The notes: generated from the sequence alone by a model not told the origin. Counted from the first letter of the stretch, positions 18,250 to 27,790 are shown. The stretch: DNA of 64,000 bases from JAPLDB01 sp038206355 (GCA_038206355.1 JBBRAY010000017.1:1-64000), one strand, 5' to 3'. Translations and numbers: made by a program.

Positions 18250-18462
18250 GTGGAAAGTAACCTTATTCTGAATGCTGTAATTAAATGTCCGGTTTGTGGT
18301 TTCAGCAAAATAGAAATAATGCCGGTTGATGCCTGTCAGTACTTTTATGAATGTGAAAATTGCAAAACCATCCTCAAACCTAAGCCCCGTGATTGCTGCG
18401 TTTATTGCAGTTATGGATCAGTAAAATGTCCTTCAAAACAGGAAGGAAAAAGTTGTTGCTAA
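18250..18462 (+). CDS. GDCCVxC-type small Cys-rich protein
   Basis: A 70-residue cytosolic protein starting with GTG. It has a zinc-ribbon-like pair (CPVC ... CENC), then RDCCVYCSYGSVKCP and a terminal SCC. This matches the GDCCVxC family, which is annotated as a (seleno)protein because some members use selenocysteine in the CC motif. Here both positions are encoded as Cys (TGC TGC). The family occurs beside mercury and other heavy-metal genes; its biochemical role is not known to me. Confidence 0.75.
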   Translation: MESNLILNAVIKCPVCGFSKIEIMPVDACQYFYECENCKTILKPKPRDCCVYCSYGSVKCPSKQEGKSCC

Positions 18463-18550
18463 ACTAATCAGTTTAAACTTGAAATAGCATAGAATAAAAA
18501 CCACCGGAATACATCGGGAAAACATTTTGGAAACGAAAGCTGAAAATGAA

Positions 18551-18571
18551 GTAAGTTGACTTTAAACTTAC
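18551..18571 (+). other. Perfect 7-bp hairpin in spacer
   Basis: GTAAGTT (18551-18557) and AACTTAC (18565-18571) are perfect inverted repeats around a 7-nt loop. No T-run follows, so an operator or mRNA structure is as likely as a terminator. A related, looser ACTTA/TAAGT pair lies about 35 nt downstream. It stands in the gap between two small metal-binding genes. Confidence 0.35.
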
Positions 18572-18743
18572 ATCAAAATTTCAATATACTTTTAAGAACT
18601 ATTTTACTTACGAATTTACATAAGTGTTATTGATGTCTTTATATTCTGAACGAGTCAACCTTTAATATGAGAAAGATCATCTCAATGAATGACAAAAGTC
18701 AGATAAATAAGATTCCGCTATTTCCATATTTACTACACAAAAG

Positions 18744-18980
18744 ATGTACAAATCCCTGAATAGAAATTGATGTCTGGATGCCGATCAATGGAAGGAATAT
18801 TTTACTTCATAATATGTGCATTATAACCAACTGAAAATGTCGGCGCATTACATCAGGAGCAAATTTTGCCCCATGCAAGTGAATGCGTTTACACCTTCTG
18901 CATTGAATGGAAATATTCAGATCGACAACGTTTTAATGCGAAAGTCATTTATAGAAACTTTCTCCGGCTTACAGTCCTGA
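18744..18980 (+). pseudogene. Possible decayed ORF, function unknown
   Basis: One frame reads a protein-like sequence with Trp, Cys and aromatic residues (DQWKEYFTS, HYNQLKM, FCPMQVNAFTPS) but is broken by TGA at 18768 and TAA at 18810. The longest intact piece is 47 codons from ATG 18837. I do not recognise a family. The rest of the 18463-19084 spacer is AT-rich with no other supported gene. Confidence 0.25.
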
Positions 18981-19084
18981 CATATGAATTATGTAACTAT
19001 TTCCAATAATTATATAATGCCCTTCATTAAAAAAAAAGGATCTTTGATGAAAGTAAAATCATTTAAATATTAAACACAAATAAA

Positions 19085-19198
19085 ATGATGAACGAACATT
19101 CATGGGGTTGGGGAATGGGTTATGGTATGTGGATCATTCCAATTATACTTCTCATTATTGTTGTCTTTACTTTAAGAAACAGACGGAGAAAAAAATAA
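19085..19198 (+). CDS. 37-residue single-pass membrane protein
   Basis: A small ORF, M-M-N-E-H-S-W-G-W-G-M-G-Y-G-M-W, then a hydrophobic segment of about 14 residues (IIPIILLIIVVFTL), ending in a basic tail (RNRRRKK). The Trp/Gly/Met-rich, His-containing N-terminus followed by one TM helix resembles short membrane proteins common in metal-efflux and SHOCT-type loci. The positive-inside rule puts the Met/His/Trp end in the periplasm. Two adjacent ATGs could start it. It is too short for homology by eye, but its composition and position make it likely real. Confidence 0.55.
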   Translation: MMNEHSWGWGMGYGMWIIPIILLIIVVFTLRNRRRKK

Positions 19199-19300
19199 TA
19201 AGACTGTATTAATTTTTAATGACGCAATATACATCCGGGCGACAGCGATACTGAAGAGCGGGTAACAGCGCCTCTGAAATATATTTAAACTAAATTTAAA

Positions 19301-19762
19301 ATGAAAAACAAAAAAATGATTGCCGCCATGTTTGCTTCAATGCTCATGCTGGTTGTATGCATTACTTCAGGTAATTCTTTTGCACAAACCAAGACCGATT
19401 CTACAATGATGAAAGATTGCTGTTTGATGAAGGATGGTAAAATGATGCAAATGATGGACGGCAAAATGATGCCAATGGAAAAAGACATGACCATGAAAAA
19501 TGGAACCATGTGTATGACCAATGGCGAATGTGTGATGAAAGATGGAACAAAGATGATGATGAAAGATGGAGATTGTATGGACATGAGTGGCAAGATGGAT
19601 AATTGCGCCATGATGATGAAAGGTTCAAAAAGTGGAACCAAAATGGAAAGTGATAAAAAGGATGTGGCTATGACTTACACTTGCCCAATGCATCCCGAAG
19701 TTACAAGTGACAAAGCAGGGAAATGCCCGAAATGCGGAATGGATCTGATGGAGAAGAAGTAA
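19301..19762 (+). CDS. Met-rich DUF6799-like protein with metal-binding domain
   Basis: This 153-residue exported protein has a signal peptide (about 1-29). A central block (37-107) is built of repeats of the type MKDGKMM, DGKMMPMEKDM, KNGTMCM, KDGTKMMMKDGDC, as in DUF6799, extremely rich in Met with interspersed Cys. A heavy-metal-binding domain (126-150; YTCPMHPEV ... CPKCGM) ends it. Dense thioether and thiol ligands favour Cu(I)/Ag(I), so a periplasmic copper sponge or chaperone is the likely role (inference). It is immediately upstream of the copper ATPase. Confidence 0.8.
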   Translation: MKNKKMIAAMFASMLMLVVCITSGNSFAQTKTDSTMMKDCCLMKDGKMMQMMDGKMMPMEKDMTMKNGTMCMTNGECVMKDGTKMMMKDGDCMDMSGKMDNCAMMMKGSKSGTKMESDKKDVAMTYTCPMHPEVTSDKAGKCPKCGMDLMEKK

Positions 19763-19783
19763 CAAAAAAACTGACTTCTAAAT

Positions 19784-21832
19784 ATGAATATGACGCATAC
19801 GGATCACTCAAAGATGAATCATTCGGAACACGGGAATGTTCCAATGGGAATGGCAGGTCATAATCATCACAAAATGATGATTGATGATTTCAAGCGACGA
19901 TTTTATGTGACGCTTGTCATTACCCTTCCTGTCATGCTGCTTTCGCCAATGATTCAGCATTGGTTCCATTTCACCATTGCGTTTCCCGGGTCAACTTATT
20001 TACTATTCGGCCTCTCAACTGTTGTCTTTTTTTATGGCGGGCTGCCTTTCCTGAAAGGAATCGTTGATGAACTAAAACAGAAAACGCCCGGCATGATGAC
20101 ATTGATCGCAGTGGCTATTACTACTGCCTATGCCTACAGCGTTGCTACCGTTTTTGGCTTACATGGGATGGATTTTTTCTGGGAACTCTGTACCTTGATC
20201 TTAATCATGTTACTTGGGCACTGGATTGAAATGAAATCCGTAGCAGGAGCTTCGAAAGAACTGGAACTCCTCGTGCAACTTATGCCTTCTGATGCACATA
20301 TGATTATGCCGGCCCACAAAGGTTCAGGCGCCGGTGAAATGATACATGAAGTAAAAACAGATTCACTGAAAGAAGGTGACCTGATTTTAATTAAGCCCGG
20401 AGAAAAAGTTGCTGCAGATGGAATCATTTCCCACGGAGAAAGCTACCTGAATGAATCCATGCTCACCGGAGAATCTGTCCCCGTAAAAAAGAACAAGGGA
20501 GAAAAAGTTATTGCAGGATCTATCAATGGCAATGGCTCATTAAAAGTTACGGTGAGTCATTCATCAAAAGACTCCTATCTTTCACGCGTAATCAAACTGG
20601 TGAATGACGCACAAAAAGCAAAATCAAAAACCCAGCTACTCGTTGATAAGGCAGCACAGATACTTACCATCGTTGCACTCGCATCAGGTTTTGCTACATT
20701 TTTTTTCTGGTGGTTAATTGCTAAGGAAACACCTGTATTTGCCATTGAGAGAATGGTAACTGTGATCGTAATCTGCTGCCCGCATGCACTTGGGCTTGCA
20801 GTACCATTGGTGGTTGCAATCTCAACATCACTATCTGCTAAAAACGGCCTGCTTATAAAAAACAGAACGTCTTTTGAGAATGCAAGGAAAATTACCACCG
20901 TCATATTTGACAAAACAGGAACACTCACTTATGGAAAGTTTGAAGTGGCAAGAATAAAAATCTTAAAACCGGGGCTGGATGAAAAAGAAATCATCCGCAT
21001 TTCAGCAGCACTCGAACAAAACTCTGAACATCCGATCGCAACAGGAATCATTGCAAAAGCTAAAGAATTTTCACTTAACATTCCCACGGTAAATAATTTC
21101 AGGGCCATCACAGGAAAAGGAATAGAAGCTGAGTTGGAAGGGAAGAATGTCAAAGTTGTAAGTCCGGGTTATTTACGTGAGAAAAACATTCATTTACCTG
21201 ACAATGATTCCGGGACCGCTGCCGAAACCATTGTATTTGTTATTGTCAATGATGAGTTGACCGGATACATTTCACTGGCAGATAAAATCAGACCTGAATC
21301 AGCAGAAGCAATTAAAATACTCCATGAAAACAATATCAAATCCATTTTACTCACCGGTGACAATGCAAAAGTTGCAAAGAGTGTAAGTGATGAATTAAAA
21401 ATGGATGGCTTCTTTGCTGAAGTATTACCACATCAAAAACTTGAAAAAATAAAAGAGTTGCAAAGCAAAGGTGAGTTCATTGCTATGACAGGCGACGGAG
21501 TAAACGATGCGCCTGCACTGGCTCAGGCAGATATCGGAATTGCAGTTGGCAGTGGCAGCGACATTGCAGCAGAAACCGCGGGAATCGTTCTTGTCAACAG
21601 CAATCCAAAAGACATTTCAAGTCTGATCCTTTTTGGAAAAGCTACCTACAGAAAAATGATTCAGAATTTAATCTGGGCGACAGGATACAATGTCATCGCA
21701 CTTCCTTTGGCTGCAGGCGTGCTTTACAAATGGGGAATAATGCTGAGTCCGGCGGCAGGAGCAGTACTGATGAGCGTTAGTACAATCGTTGTTGCCATTA
21801 ATGCAAAAATGCTTCGGGTTACAAATAAATGA
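19784..21832 (+). CDS. copB: P1B-type copper ATPase, CPH class (CopB-like)
   Basis: A 682-residue heavy-metal P-type ATPase. The N-terminus is a His/Met-rich tail (HTDHSKMNHSEHG, HNHH) instead of a Cys-x2-Cys domain. It carries the TGES actuator motif, the intramembrane CPH metal motif (C332-P333-H334), the phosphorylation site DKTGTLT (376-382, D376), the SEHPIA nucleotide-domain motif and TGDGVNDAPAL. CPH marks the P1B-3/CopB class that exports copper (Cu(I) or Cu(II)) from the cytosol. It delivers metal to the periplasm, where the oxidases and Cus pump act. It is the last gene of the metal region. Confidence 0.9.
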   Translation: MNMTHTDHSKMNHSEHGNVPMGMAGHNHHKMMIDDFKRRFYVTLVITLPVMLLSPMIQHWFHFTIAFPGSTYLLFGLSTVVFFYGGLPFLKGIVDELKQKTPGMMTLIAVAITTAYAYSVATVFGLHGMDFFWELCTLILIMLLGHWIEMKSVAGASKELELLVQLMPSDAHMIMPAHKGSGAGEMIHEVKTDSLKEGDLILIKPGEKVAADGIISHGESYLNESMLTGESVPVKKNKGEKVIAGSINGNGSLKVTVSHSSKDSYLSRVIKLVNDAQKAKSKTQLLVDKAAQILTIVALASGFATFFFWWLIAKETPVFAIERMVTVIVICCPHALGLAVPLVVAISTSLSAKNGLLIKNRTSFENARKITTVIFDKTGTLTYGKFEVARIKILKPGLDEKEIIRISAALEQNSEHPIATGIIAKAKEFSLNIPTVNNFRAITGKGIEAELEGKNVKVVSPGYLREKNIHLPDNDSGTAAETIVFVIVNDELTGYISLADKIRPESAEAIKILHENNIKSILLTGDNAKVAKSVSDELKMDGFFAEVLPHQKLEKIKELQSKGEFIAMTGDGVNDAPALAQADIGIAVGSGSDIAAETAGIVLVNSNPKDISSLILFGKATYRKMIQNLIWATGYNVIALPLAAGVLYKWGIMLSPAAGAVLMSVSTIVVAINAKMLRVTNK

Positions 21833-21864
21833 CGAACTATTTTTTCATTCAATTGATTTCGTCA
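21830..21864. terminator. Possible hairpin between convergent genes
   Basis: TGACGAA (overlapping the ATPase stop) pairs with TTCGTCA at 21858-21864 across a 21-nt loop, followed by AAAA. The perfect 7-bp stem between two converging genes could act as a weak terminator, but the loop is long. Confidence 0.3.
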
Positions 21865-21895
21865 AAAATGAAGAAAGTAATTTCAGTTGCGAAGG

Positions 21896-23179
21896 TCACA
21901 CCACTTCCGCCACCACAAATGTACTCCCGCCCACAAACACAAGATCATTCTCCTCTGCGGAAGATTGAGCGGCATTAAGGGCTGCAGCCACAGACGGATA
22001 ACTTTCACCTGTAAGATCAAATTCCTTCGCCTTATCTTTCAAATCATTTGCATCAAGTGCCCTTGGAATACCTGCCTTACAGAAATAATAAGTGGCATCT
22101 GAAGGCAGCAACTTAAGAACAGATGCAACCTCTTTGTCGTTCACCATTCCCAGTACAAAATGTAAATGACGGAAAGGGATTTTTGAAAGCTGATTAACTA
22201 CTTCAAAAACTCCGGATTCATTGTGCCCTACATCACAAATGGTCAGTGGATTATCACTGATCCGTTGCCAGCGACCCAAAAGTCCTGTGAGTTGCTTTAC
22301 GTTTTTCAATCCACCGGAAATGTGCTCATCATTTATTTTCCATCCCTTTATTTGTAACAGTCGAACAGTCTCAAGAACTGCAATTATATTTTTAGACTGA
22401 TAGCTTCCTTTGAGATCAACCTCATAATGTTGAATAGAACTGCTGTTGTCCTCAACTGCAATCACATTGAAAGCTGCATTTTCCCTTATCACATTTGCGT
22501 TGAATTTTTGAGAAGCAAATACAATAGGACTTTTCAATTCTTCAGCACGATGAATAAATACATGATCAATGCTTTCATTTATCTCGCCGATCACAGTAGG
22601 AACTCCCCGCTTGATGATGCCTGCTTTTTCAGTTGCAATTTTTTCGAGCGTGTTCCCCAAAAGATTGGTATGGTCAAAACTGATATTGGTAATTACGCAT
22701 ATTTCCGGAGTGATTACGTTGGTGGAGTCGAGACGCCCGCCCAGACCGGTTTCAATTACTGCGATGTCCACTTTTTCACGCGCAAAATAATCGAAGCATA
22801 AACCTACCGTCCATTCAAAAAATGACAGATCGATTTTTTCAAATTGCGATTTATGGTTTTCAACAAATGAAACTAATTCCGTATCAGGAATCATCTCACC
22901 GTTTATTTTAATCCGCTCACGAAAATCCTTCAGATGTGGAGAAGTATAAAGTCCTGTTTTATAACCTGCTTTCTGCAAAATGGCGGCAAGCATATGCGAG
23001 GTACTACCCTTCCCATTCGTTCCCGCAACGTGAATACTTTTGAATTTTGTCTCAGGATGCTTAAGAATTTCGCAAAGCGCCAATGTGTTTTTCAGATCTG
23101 CTTTATACGCAGCAGCACCAATGCGCTGATACATCGGTAGTCGGGAAAATAAATAATCAAGTGTTTCCTTGTAAGTCAT
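21896..23179 (-). CDS. folC: Folylpolyglutamate / dihydrofolate synthase
   Basis: A 427-residue Mur-ligase-family enzyme. I placed the start at ATG 23179 (MTYKETLDYLF), nine codons inside a longer TTG-initiated frame, because this is the usual FolC N-terminus. It has the P-loop GTNGKGSTS, ETGLGGRLDSTN and SFDHTNLLG motifs. It adds glutamate to dihydropteroate or folates in the cytosol. It is convergent with the copper ATPase and lies 54 nt after a secreted-protein gene on the same strand. Length is normal. Confidence 0.92.
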   Translation of the reverse strand: MTYKETLDYLFSRLPMYQRIGAAAYKADLKNTLALCEILKHPETKFKSIHVAGTNGKGSTSHMLAAILQKAGYKTGLYTSPHLKDFRERIKINGEMIPDTELVSFVENHKSQFEKIDLSFFEWTVGLCFDYFAREKVDIAVIETGLGGRLDSTNVITPEICVITNISFDHTNLLGNTLEKIATEKAGIIKRGVPTVIGEINESIDHVFIHRAEELKSPIVFASQKFNANVIRENAAFNVIAVEDNSSSIQHYEVDLKGSYQSKNIIAVLETVRLLQIKGWKINDEHISGGLKNVKQLTGLLGRWQRISDNPLTICDVGHNESGVFEVVNQLSKIPFRHLHFVLGMVNDKEVASVLKLLPSDATYYFCKAGIPRALDANDLKDKAKEFDLTGESYPSVAAALNAAQSSAEENDLVFVGGSTFVVAEVV

Positions 23180-23232
23180 CTGATCAGGCAAAGAAAGAGG
23201 AAACAACTAAATGAAAAGAAGTAAAGGAATAA

Positions 23233-24675
23233 TTAATGTAACACAGTCAGCTTTTGGGCAGCGATCACATTGTTGCTGCGAACGGTAACAAAATATATTC
23301 CTGCAATATTAAGATTTACAGAAATCTTTTTTGCCCCGGGTAGATCATGATACACAATTTGCCCCAATGCATTTGTGATCACGACTTCATCCATAACCTG
23401 CTTGCTTGTTATCTGAACCTCTGAAGAAGCAGGGTTCGGAAACACAGACAATGAAACAGAAACTGCGGTCTCCTGCACTCCTGTTGTTGAATTAAAAGAT
23501 CCGGTACGAATCTTTATCGTATTTGACCCATCATCCTGCCAGATCACAAAAACTTTCCCGCCGTAAACCGCTACGTCAGCATTGGTAACATTACTAAGAT
23601 CTACCGTATCGTATTGCATGGGTAATCCATTTGTAATATCATTGGTAAACCGTATCACGCACTGGTCATTGCCACTCACCACCTGCTTCCACACCACAGC
23701 CATCGCCGTTCCGTCACTTGCAATGCGCGGATAATTCTGCAATGAAAGTCCGGGAACAGATCCCGCAAGTGCAATACCCTGCGAGCCATTCATCTCTGAA
23801 ATGGAAGAAGCATTCATGTACACTAAACTCGTTCCGCTCGCTCCGTTCATGTAAACAGAATAAAGTGAATCTCCTATTATTACAGCATCACCACCTGTAG
23901 AAGGGCAGGAAAAAATATTCCAGTTGTTCTGGTCAATCGGCATTCCGTATGAAAATGTATAGCCGCCATCCGTTGAAATGCCGGCCCATGAATCACGATT
24001 GTTATTGTCGTTGTCTCTGTAAACCATAGCCACCGTATTCCCGCTGCAGGCCAGTGCTCCCGGACAACAGTCGCAAATCAAAGACGATGCGCTGCTCCAT
24101 CCGCTTGCCTTGGTATCAATTGAAAATGAGAATCCGAAATCGGTGGATCTGGAAACTGCCCATCGCGAATCTGAAAATGTTGCATCAAATTTCATAAAGG
24201 CAACAATGGGATTTCCCAGATCATCAGTAGTAACTGTGGGAAAACGGGAAATGCTGTCTGCAATATCGTCAACCTGAACAGGCGCGGAAAAATTAACTCC
24301 TCCATCATAAGAATGCGTGCAAAAAATATGGCAGGTATCTGAATTTTCAGGAGTCTGTTTGAAAACAACATAAACAGTGTCACCGTACGAAGCAATATCA
24401 GGCCCCATCCAGGCAGCCCCTGCAACAGTAATATTCATAGGGTTCACGGGCATGGGCATTGTGAATGCATTTCCATCCCAGCGTGTAAACATTGCATTGT
24501 TATTATGATTCCAGACAACCAACGGATTTCCACTTCCATCTACAGCAATGCGAGGATGGTTGTTCCCTGATGCAGAATTTATATTCATTCCTGAGTTCCA
24601 TGTGATGCCTGTCTGTGCCTGACCGAATGAACTTAACAAAAGGAAAGCAATAAATAGGTAAAGATTCTTATTCAT
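23233..24675 (-). CDS. T9SS cargo with sialidase-like BNR repeats
   Basis: A 480-residue secreted protein with a signal peptide (1-20) and a six-bladed, exo-alpha-sialidase-like propeller. Several Asp-box/BNR-type units are present (HSYDGGVNFSAP, STDFGFSFS, STDGGYTFS). A T9SS type A tail begins at VFPNPASS near residue 404. No sialidase arginine triad can be confirmed by eye, so binding rather than hydrolysis is possible. It is divergent from the sugar-dehydrogenase-like gene. Confidence 0.75.
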   Translation of the reverse strand: MNKNLYLFIAFLLLSSFGQAQTGITWNSGMNINSASGNNHPRIAVDGSGNPLVVWNHNNNAMFTRWDGNAFTMPMPVNPMNITVAGAAWMGPDIASYGDTVYVVFKQTPENSDTCHIFCTHSYDGGVNFSAPVQVDDIADSISRFPTVTTDDLGNPIVAFMKFDATFSDSRWAVSRSTDFGFSFSIDTKASGWSSASSLICDCCPGALACSGNTVAMVYRDNDNNNRDSWAGISTDGGYTFSYGMPIDQNNWNIFSCPSTGGDAVIIGDSLYSVYMNGASGTSLVYMNASSISEMNGSQGIALAGSVPGLSLQNYPRIASDGTAMAVVWKQVVSGNDQCVIRFTNDITNGLPMQYDTVDLSNVTNADVAVYGGKVFVIWQDDGSNTIKIRTGSFNSTTGVQETAVSVSLSVFPNPASSEVQITSKQVMDEVVITNALGQIVYHDLPGAKKISVNLNIAGIYFVTVRSNNVIAAQKLTVLH

Positions 24676-24875
24676 GATAAATATTTTGGGTAGTCATGCA
24701 ATATACAAAAATTCAGCGCGGGATCTCTAATTGCCAGTAAAAAATTCCCTGAAAAGGCCATCTTATCTCCATTCTTAAAACCATTCAGAACTGTCTGGCA
24801 TTGAACAATCATATTCCGGATTTGAAAAAATAAATTATACCTTTCATTTTTGAAAAACCGGTAAAACCCCAACCA

Positions 24876-27296
24876 ATGAAACACCTCTCCATCACAATTA
24901 TTTTATTGACTTCTATTTTCGTTGTTAATGCCAGTGGCCAGAGTAATCCTATAGCTCTAAAAGCGGGAATCACTATCAACAGGATTCTCACTGTTCAAAA
25001 CGGGTCAATTCGGGTTATCAAAGATCCCGTCAGTAGAAATTTATTTTATTCAACAACCGATGGAAAAATATTTGAAGTACATCAGCCATCGGGCAGTGCA
25101 GCTTATGATTCACTTGTATTTACATCTGCCGACCACATGGTAACCTATGCACAGGGATTCACCGTTCACGACAGCACATTTTATATTTCCGGAAACGACA
25201 GTTCGAATAAGCCGCTCACTTTCGGAATTATTGTACGTGGTGTACTGCAACCAAATGGTACCCGTATGTGGAGCAAGGTAATGCAAACAGATTTTTATGA
25301 GACAGGTGATTATTTTGATCACCTTTTTAGTGGACTTGCTGTTACGCCGTCCGGTGATAGTTTATTAATATGCAGCGGCGCAAGAGGAGATCATGGTGAA
25401 ATCGAAACACGTTATGGACTTTATCCGAATCTTCGAAATGTACCACTGACGACGAATTTATATATCGTTCCCGCAAATGATACGGGCATTGTTGTGCTGC
25501 ACAATGACTCAGTATGGAATGATACATCTGATCTTCTTTACGCGCGCGGAATCCGCAACACTTTCGACTTGGCATTTGATGGAGGCGGACATTTGTTCGG
25601 GGTAGAAAATTCAGGCGACCGCGACCACAACGAAGAAATGAACTGGCTTAGGAGAGGTCGGCATTATGGTTTTCCATGGGTGATGGGCGACACAGATAAT
25701 CCTCAACAATTTCCGGGATTCATTCCCGCTGCTGACCCGTTGATATCTCACTATTCCAGGTCATGGAGAATCGGTGCTTGGAGTAATGATCCCACCTTTC
25801 CTCCTCCTCCAACGGGTGTGGTGTTCGATGCCCCCATTCAAAACTTCGGACCGGATGCAGATAAATACCGGGATCCTGTAACAGGACTTGTAATGGATGC
25901 AAGCGATTCTTCTGTTTCGATTGGAACATTTACAGCGCACCGTTCACCGCTTGGACTTGTGTTCGACAACGACAGCGTGATGCATACTGATTACAGAGGT
26001 GATGGATTTATGCTGAGCTGGACAAAAGGTCTTGACTCTTGCGGATGTACTGCGATTCCTGATTCCGGTATCGGGCCTTTTGTTGATCCCTCGCAGGACC
26101 TCATTCACCTCGACCTTGCTTTTGATTCATTGATTGATAATTTCACGCTTCATGCCACACGTGTCATTGCTGAATTTCAACATCCTGTTGATGATGCTAT
26201 AGACAGCAATAAAATTTACGTGCTTGAAAACGGTTATGGTGGCACATCCGGGCTTTACGAAGTTGTAATGCCATTCATTCCTGTTTGTGCGCCCGCTTAC
26301 AGCGCAGCAGTAACGCATTATGCCTGTGATTCGGCAAAAGTTTTTGCTACTGCCAATGCAACAGGTTTTCCGCCCTATATTTATGTATGGAGAGATTCCA
26401 CCGGACAAACTATTCAAACGGACACACTCAATTCCGATGATTCCCTTTCCATTTTTATGCCCGGTAATTATTCCGTTGAAGTTATCGATAGTTTCGGTTG
26501 CAACATGCTGATACCATTTACTATCATCGATCCCGTTCAGTTCAACATTAATCTTTTTAATTTATGTGATTCCGGATTGGCGTTTTCAGTTGCGAATGCT
26601 GATGGTACAGGTCCTTTTAGTTATACATGGAGGTCACCTGATTCAACCGGAACCATTATTCAATACCATTCACCGTCACCGGAAACTGATTCACTCTTTA
26701 ATATTCCACCCGGAAATTATTTTGTGGTAGTCAGTGACAGCATTGGTTGTTCCGTTTCAACATCATTCACCATAGTTGCGCCCATTGTGCTGCATCGTGA
26801 TTCTGTACATCACACCACATGTATTGGATGCAACAACGGTTCGATTTTCTTTAGTGTTGCTCCCGGGCCGTTTTCACTTGTACTGAATCCTCCGGTCGGG
26901 TTCTTCCAGGGAAATTCAATAGACAGTTTACCTCCCGGTGGTTATACACTTTGCGGAACCGATTCTATGGGTTGTAGCAGTTGCATTAATTTTATTATTC
27001 AGGAAGATCCGTCATCAATTGCTCCAATTGCCTATCATACATTATCCATTTTTCCAAATCCTGCAGATGGAATTATAACGATTAGGACAAAAATCAATAC
27101 TGAATCTCCGCTTTCAATTAATATTTTCAATGCCACCGGACAAAAAACCGGCATCGTTGCTGATGAATTGATTTCTGCAGCAAGTGAAAGGGAATTTTCA
27201 TTAGACACAAAAAATCTTTCACCGGGATGCTATTATGTTGAGTTCAGATTGTCCACGCAAGTGATGCGGGGAAAATTTATTGTGACGAAAAATTAA
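24876..27296 (+). CDS. T9SS cargo: PQQ sugar-dehydrogenase-like propeller
   Basis: An 806-residue secreted protein. After the signal peptide, residues about 30-470 resemble the glucose/sorbosone dehydrogenase propeller (RGIRNTFDLAFDGGGHLF, SGDRDHNEEMNWLRRG, HYGFPW). Three SprB/Ig-like modules of about 75 residues follow, each beginning with a Cys-rich strand and ending in VVSDSIGC-type text, and then a T9SS type A tail (IFPNPADG). The family oxidises sugars with PQQ, but the cofactor residues are not all identifiable here. Its stop overlaps the convergent GNAT gene by 4 bp. Confidence 0.75.
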   Translation: MKHLSITIILLTSIFVVNASGQSNPIALKAGITINRILTVQNGSIRVIKDPVSRNLFYSTTDGKIFEVHQPSGSAAYDSLVFTSADHMVTYAQGFTVHDSTFYISGNDSSNKPLTFGIIVRGVLQPNGTRMWSKVMQTDFYETGDYFDHLFSGLAVTPSGDSLLICSGARGDHGEIETRYGLYPNLRNVPLTTNLYIVPANDTGIVVLHNDSVWNDTSDLLYARGIRNTFDLAFDGGGHLFGVENSGDRDHNEEMNWLRRGRHYGFPWVMGDTDNPQQFPGFIPAADPLISHYSRSWRIGAWSNDPTFPPPPTGVVFDAPIQNFGPDADKYRDPVTGLVMDASDSSVSIGTFTAHRSPLGLVFDNDSVMHTDYRGDGFMLSWTKGLDSCGCTAIPDSGIGPFVDPSQDLIHLDLAFDSLIDNFTLHATRVIAEFQHPVDDAIDSNKIYVLENGYGGTSGLYEVVMPFIPVCAPAYSAAVTHYACDSAKVFATANATGFPPYIYVWRDSTGQTIQTDTLNSDDSLSIFMPGNYSVEVIDSFGCNMLIPFTIIDPVQFNINLFNLCDSGLAFSVANADGTGPFSYTWRSPDSTGTIIQYHSPSPETDSLFNIPPGNYFVVVSDSIGCSVSTSFTIVAPIVLHRDSVHHTTCIGCNNGSIFFSVAPGPFSLVLNPPVGFFQGNSIDSLPPGGYTLCGTDSMGCSSCINFIIQEDPSSIAPIAYHTLSIFPNPADGIITIRTKINTESPLSINIFNATGQKTGIVADELISAASEREFSLDTKNLSPGCYYVEFRLSTQVMRGKFIVTKN

Positions 27297-27790
27297 TGGG
27301 GTTGGGTAACCGCCCTGTTTCTTAATGCTAATTTACTTTCAGCTGCGAGAGATTTAGCAAGCATTTCTCCTTCTTTTGTAAACGACCAGACGAACAATGT
27401 ATTTATCGGATGATCTTTGCAGATTGCGTTGATGGCATTCAAACAAACTTTTTTTGTTTCTCCTTTGCCGCGGTATTCAGGCAACGTGGTTGCAGAGCAA
27501 AGGTAAATGCAATCGTAAGTCGCGCCTGGTATTGTTCTTTCCGGAATTTCTCTTTCCTGAATTTTTCCATCAAGAAAATCATTCATGACTGATGAAGTAG
27601 TTGGAATCACGAGCACCCAGATTACAGGACCATTTTCATTGGCAAGTTCGGAAAGGGCAGCAGGATGAATTTCATTTAGTTTTTTCAAATCACTTTCCGT
27701 TACCTGAAGCTGTCCGGCGTCGCTGCGGGTTGCAAAAACCTCGTCAATGAGGGCAAACATTCGAGACATGTTAGGTGAATATTCCGACAT
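27293..27790 (-). CDS. GNAT-family N-acetyltransferase
   Basis: A 165-residue cytosolic protein with a GNAT-like core: the strand IYLCSATTLPEYRGKG carries the acetyl-CoA loop (R/Q-x-x-G-x-G/A form), followed by the helix ETKKVCLNAINAIC. The substrate is unknown. The start is ATG 27790; an internal ATG seven codons later is possible. It converges with the upstream secreted protein and lies 40 nt downstream of hldD on the same strand. Confidence 0.65.
   Translation of the reverse strand: MSEYSPNMSRMFALIDEVFATRSDAGQLQVTESDLKKLNEIHPAALSELANENGPVIWVLVIPTTSSVMNDFLDGKIQEREIPERTIPGATYDCIYLCSATTLPEYRGKGETKKVCLNAINAICKDHPINTLFVWSFTKEGEMLAKSLAAESKLALRNRAVTQPH

Noticed and set aside
18667..18759. 30-codon ORF beginning MRKIISMN
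   Set aside because: Short, without a supported start context, and overlapping another decayed frame. No recognisable pattern.
18768..18773. TGA followed by TGT (a possible Sec-Cys) in the decayed ORF near the GDCCVxC gene
   Set aside because: The same frame has a further TAA at 18810, and no family or SECIS-like structure could be identified.
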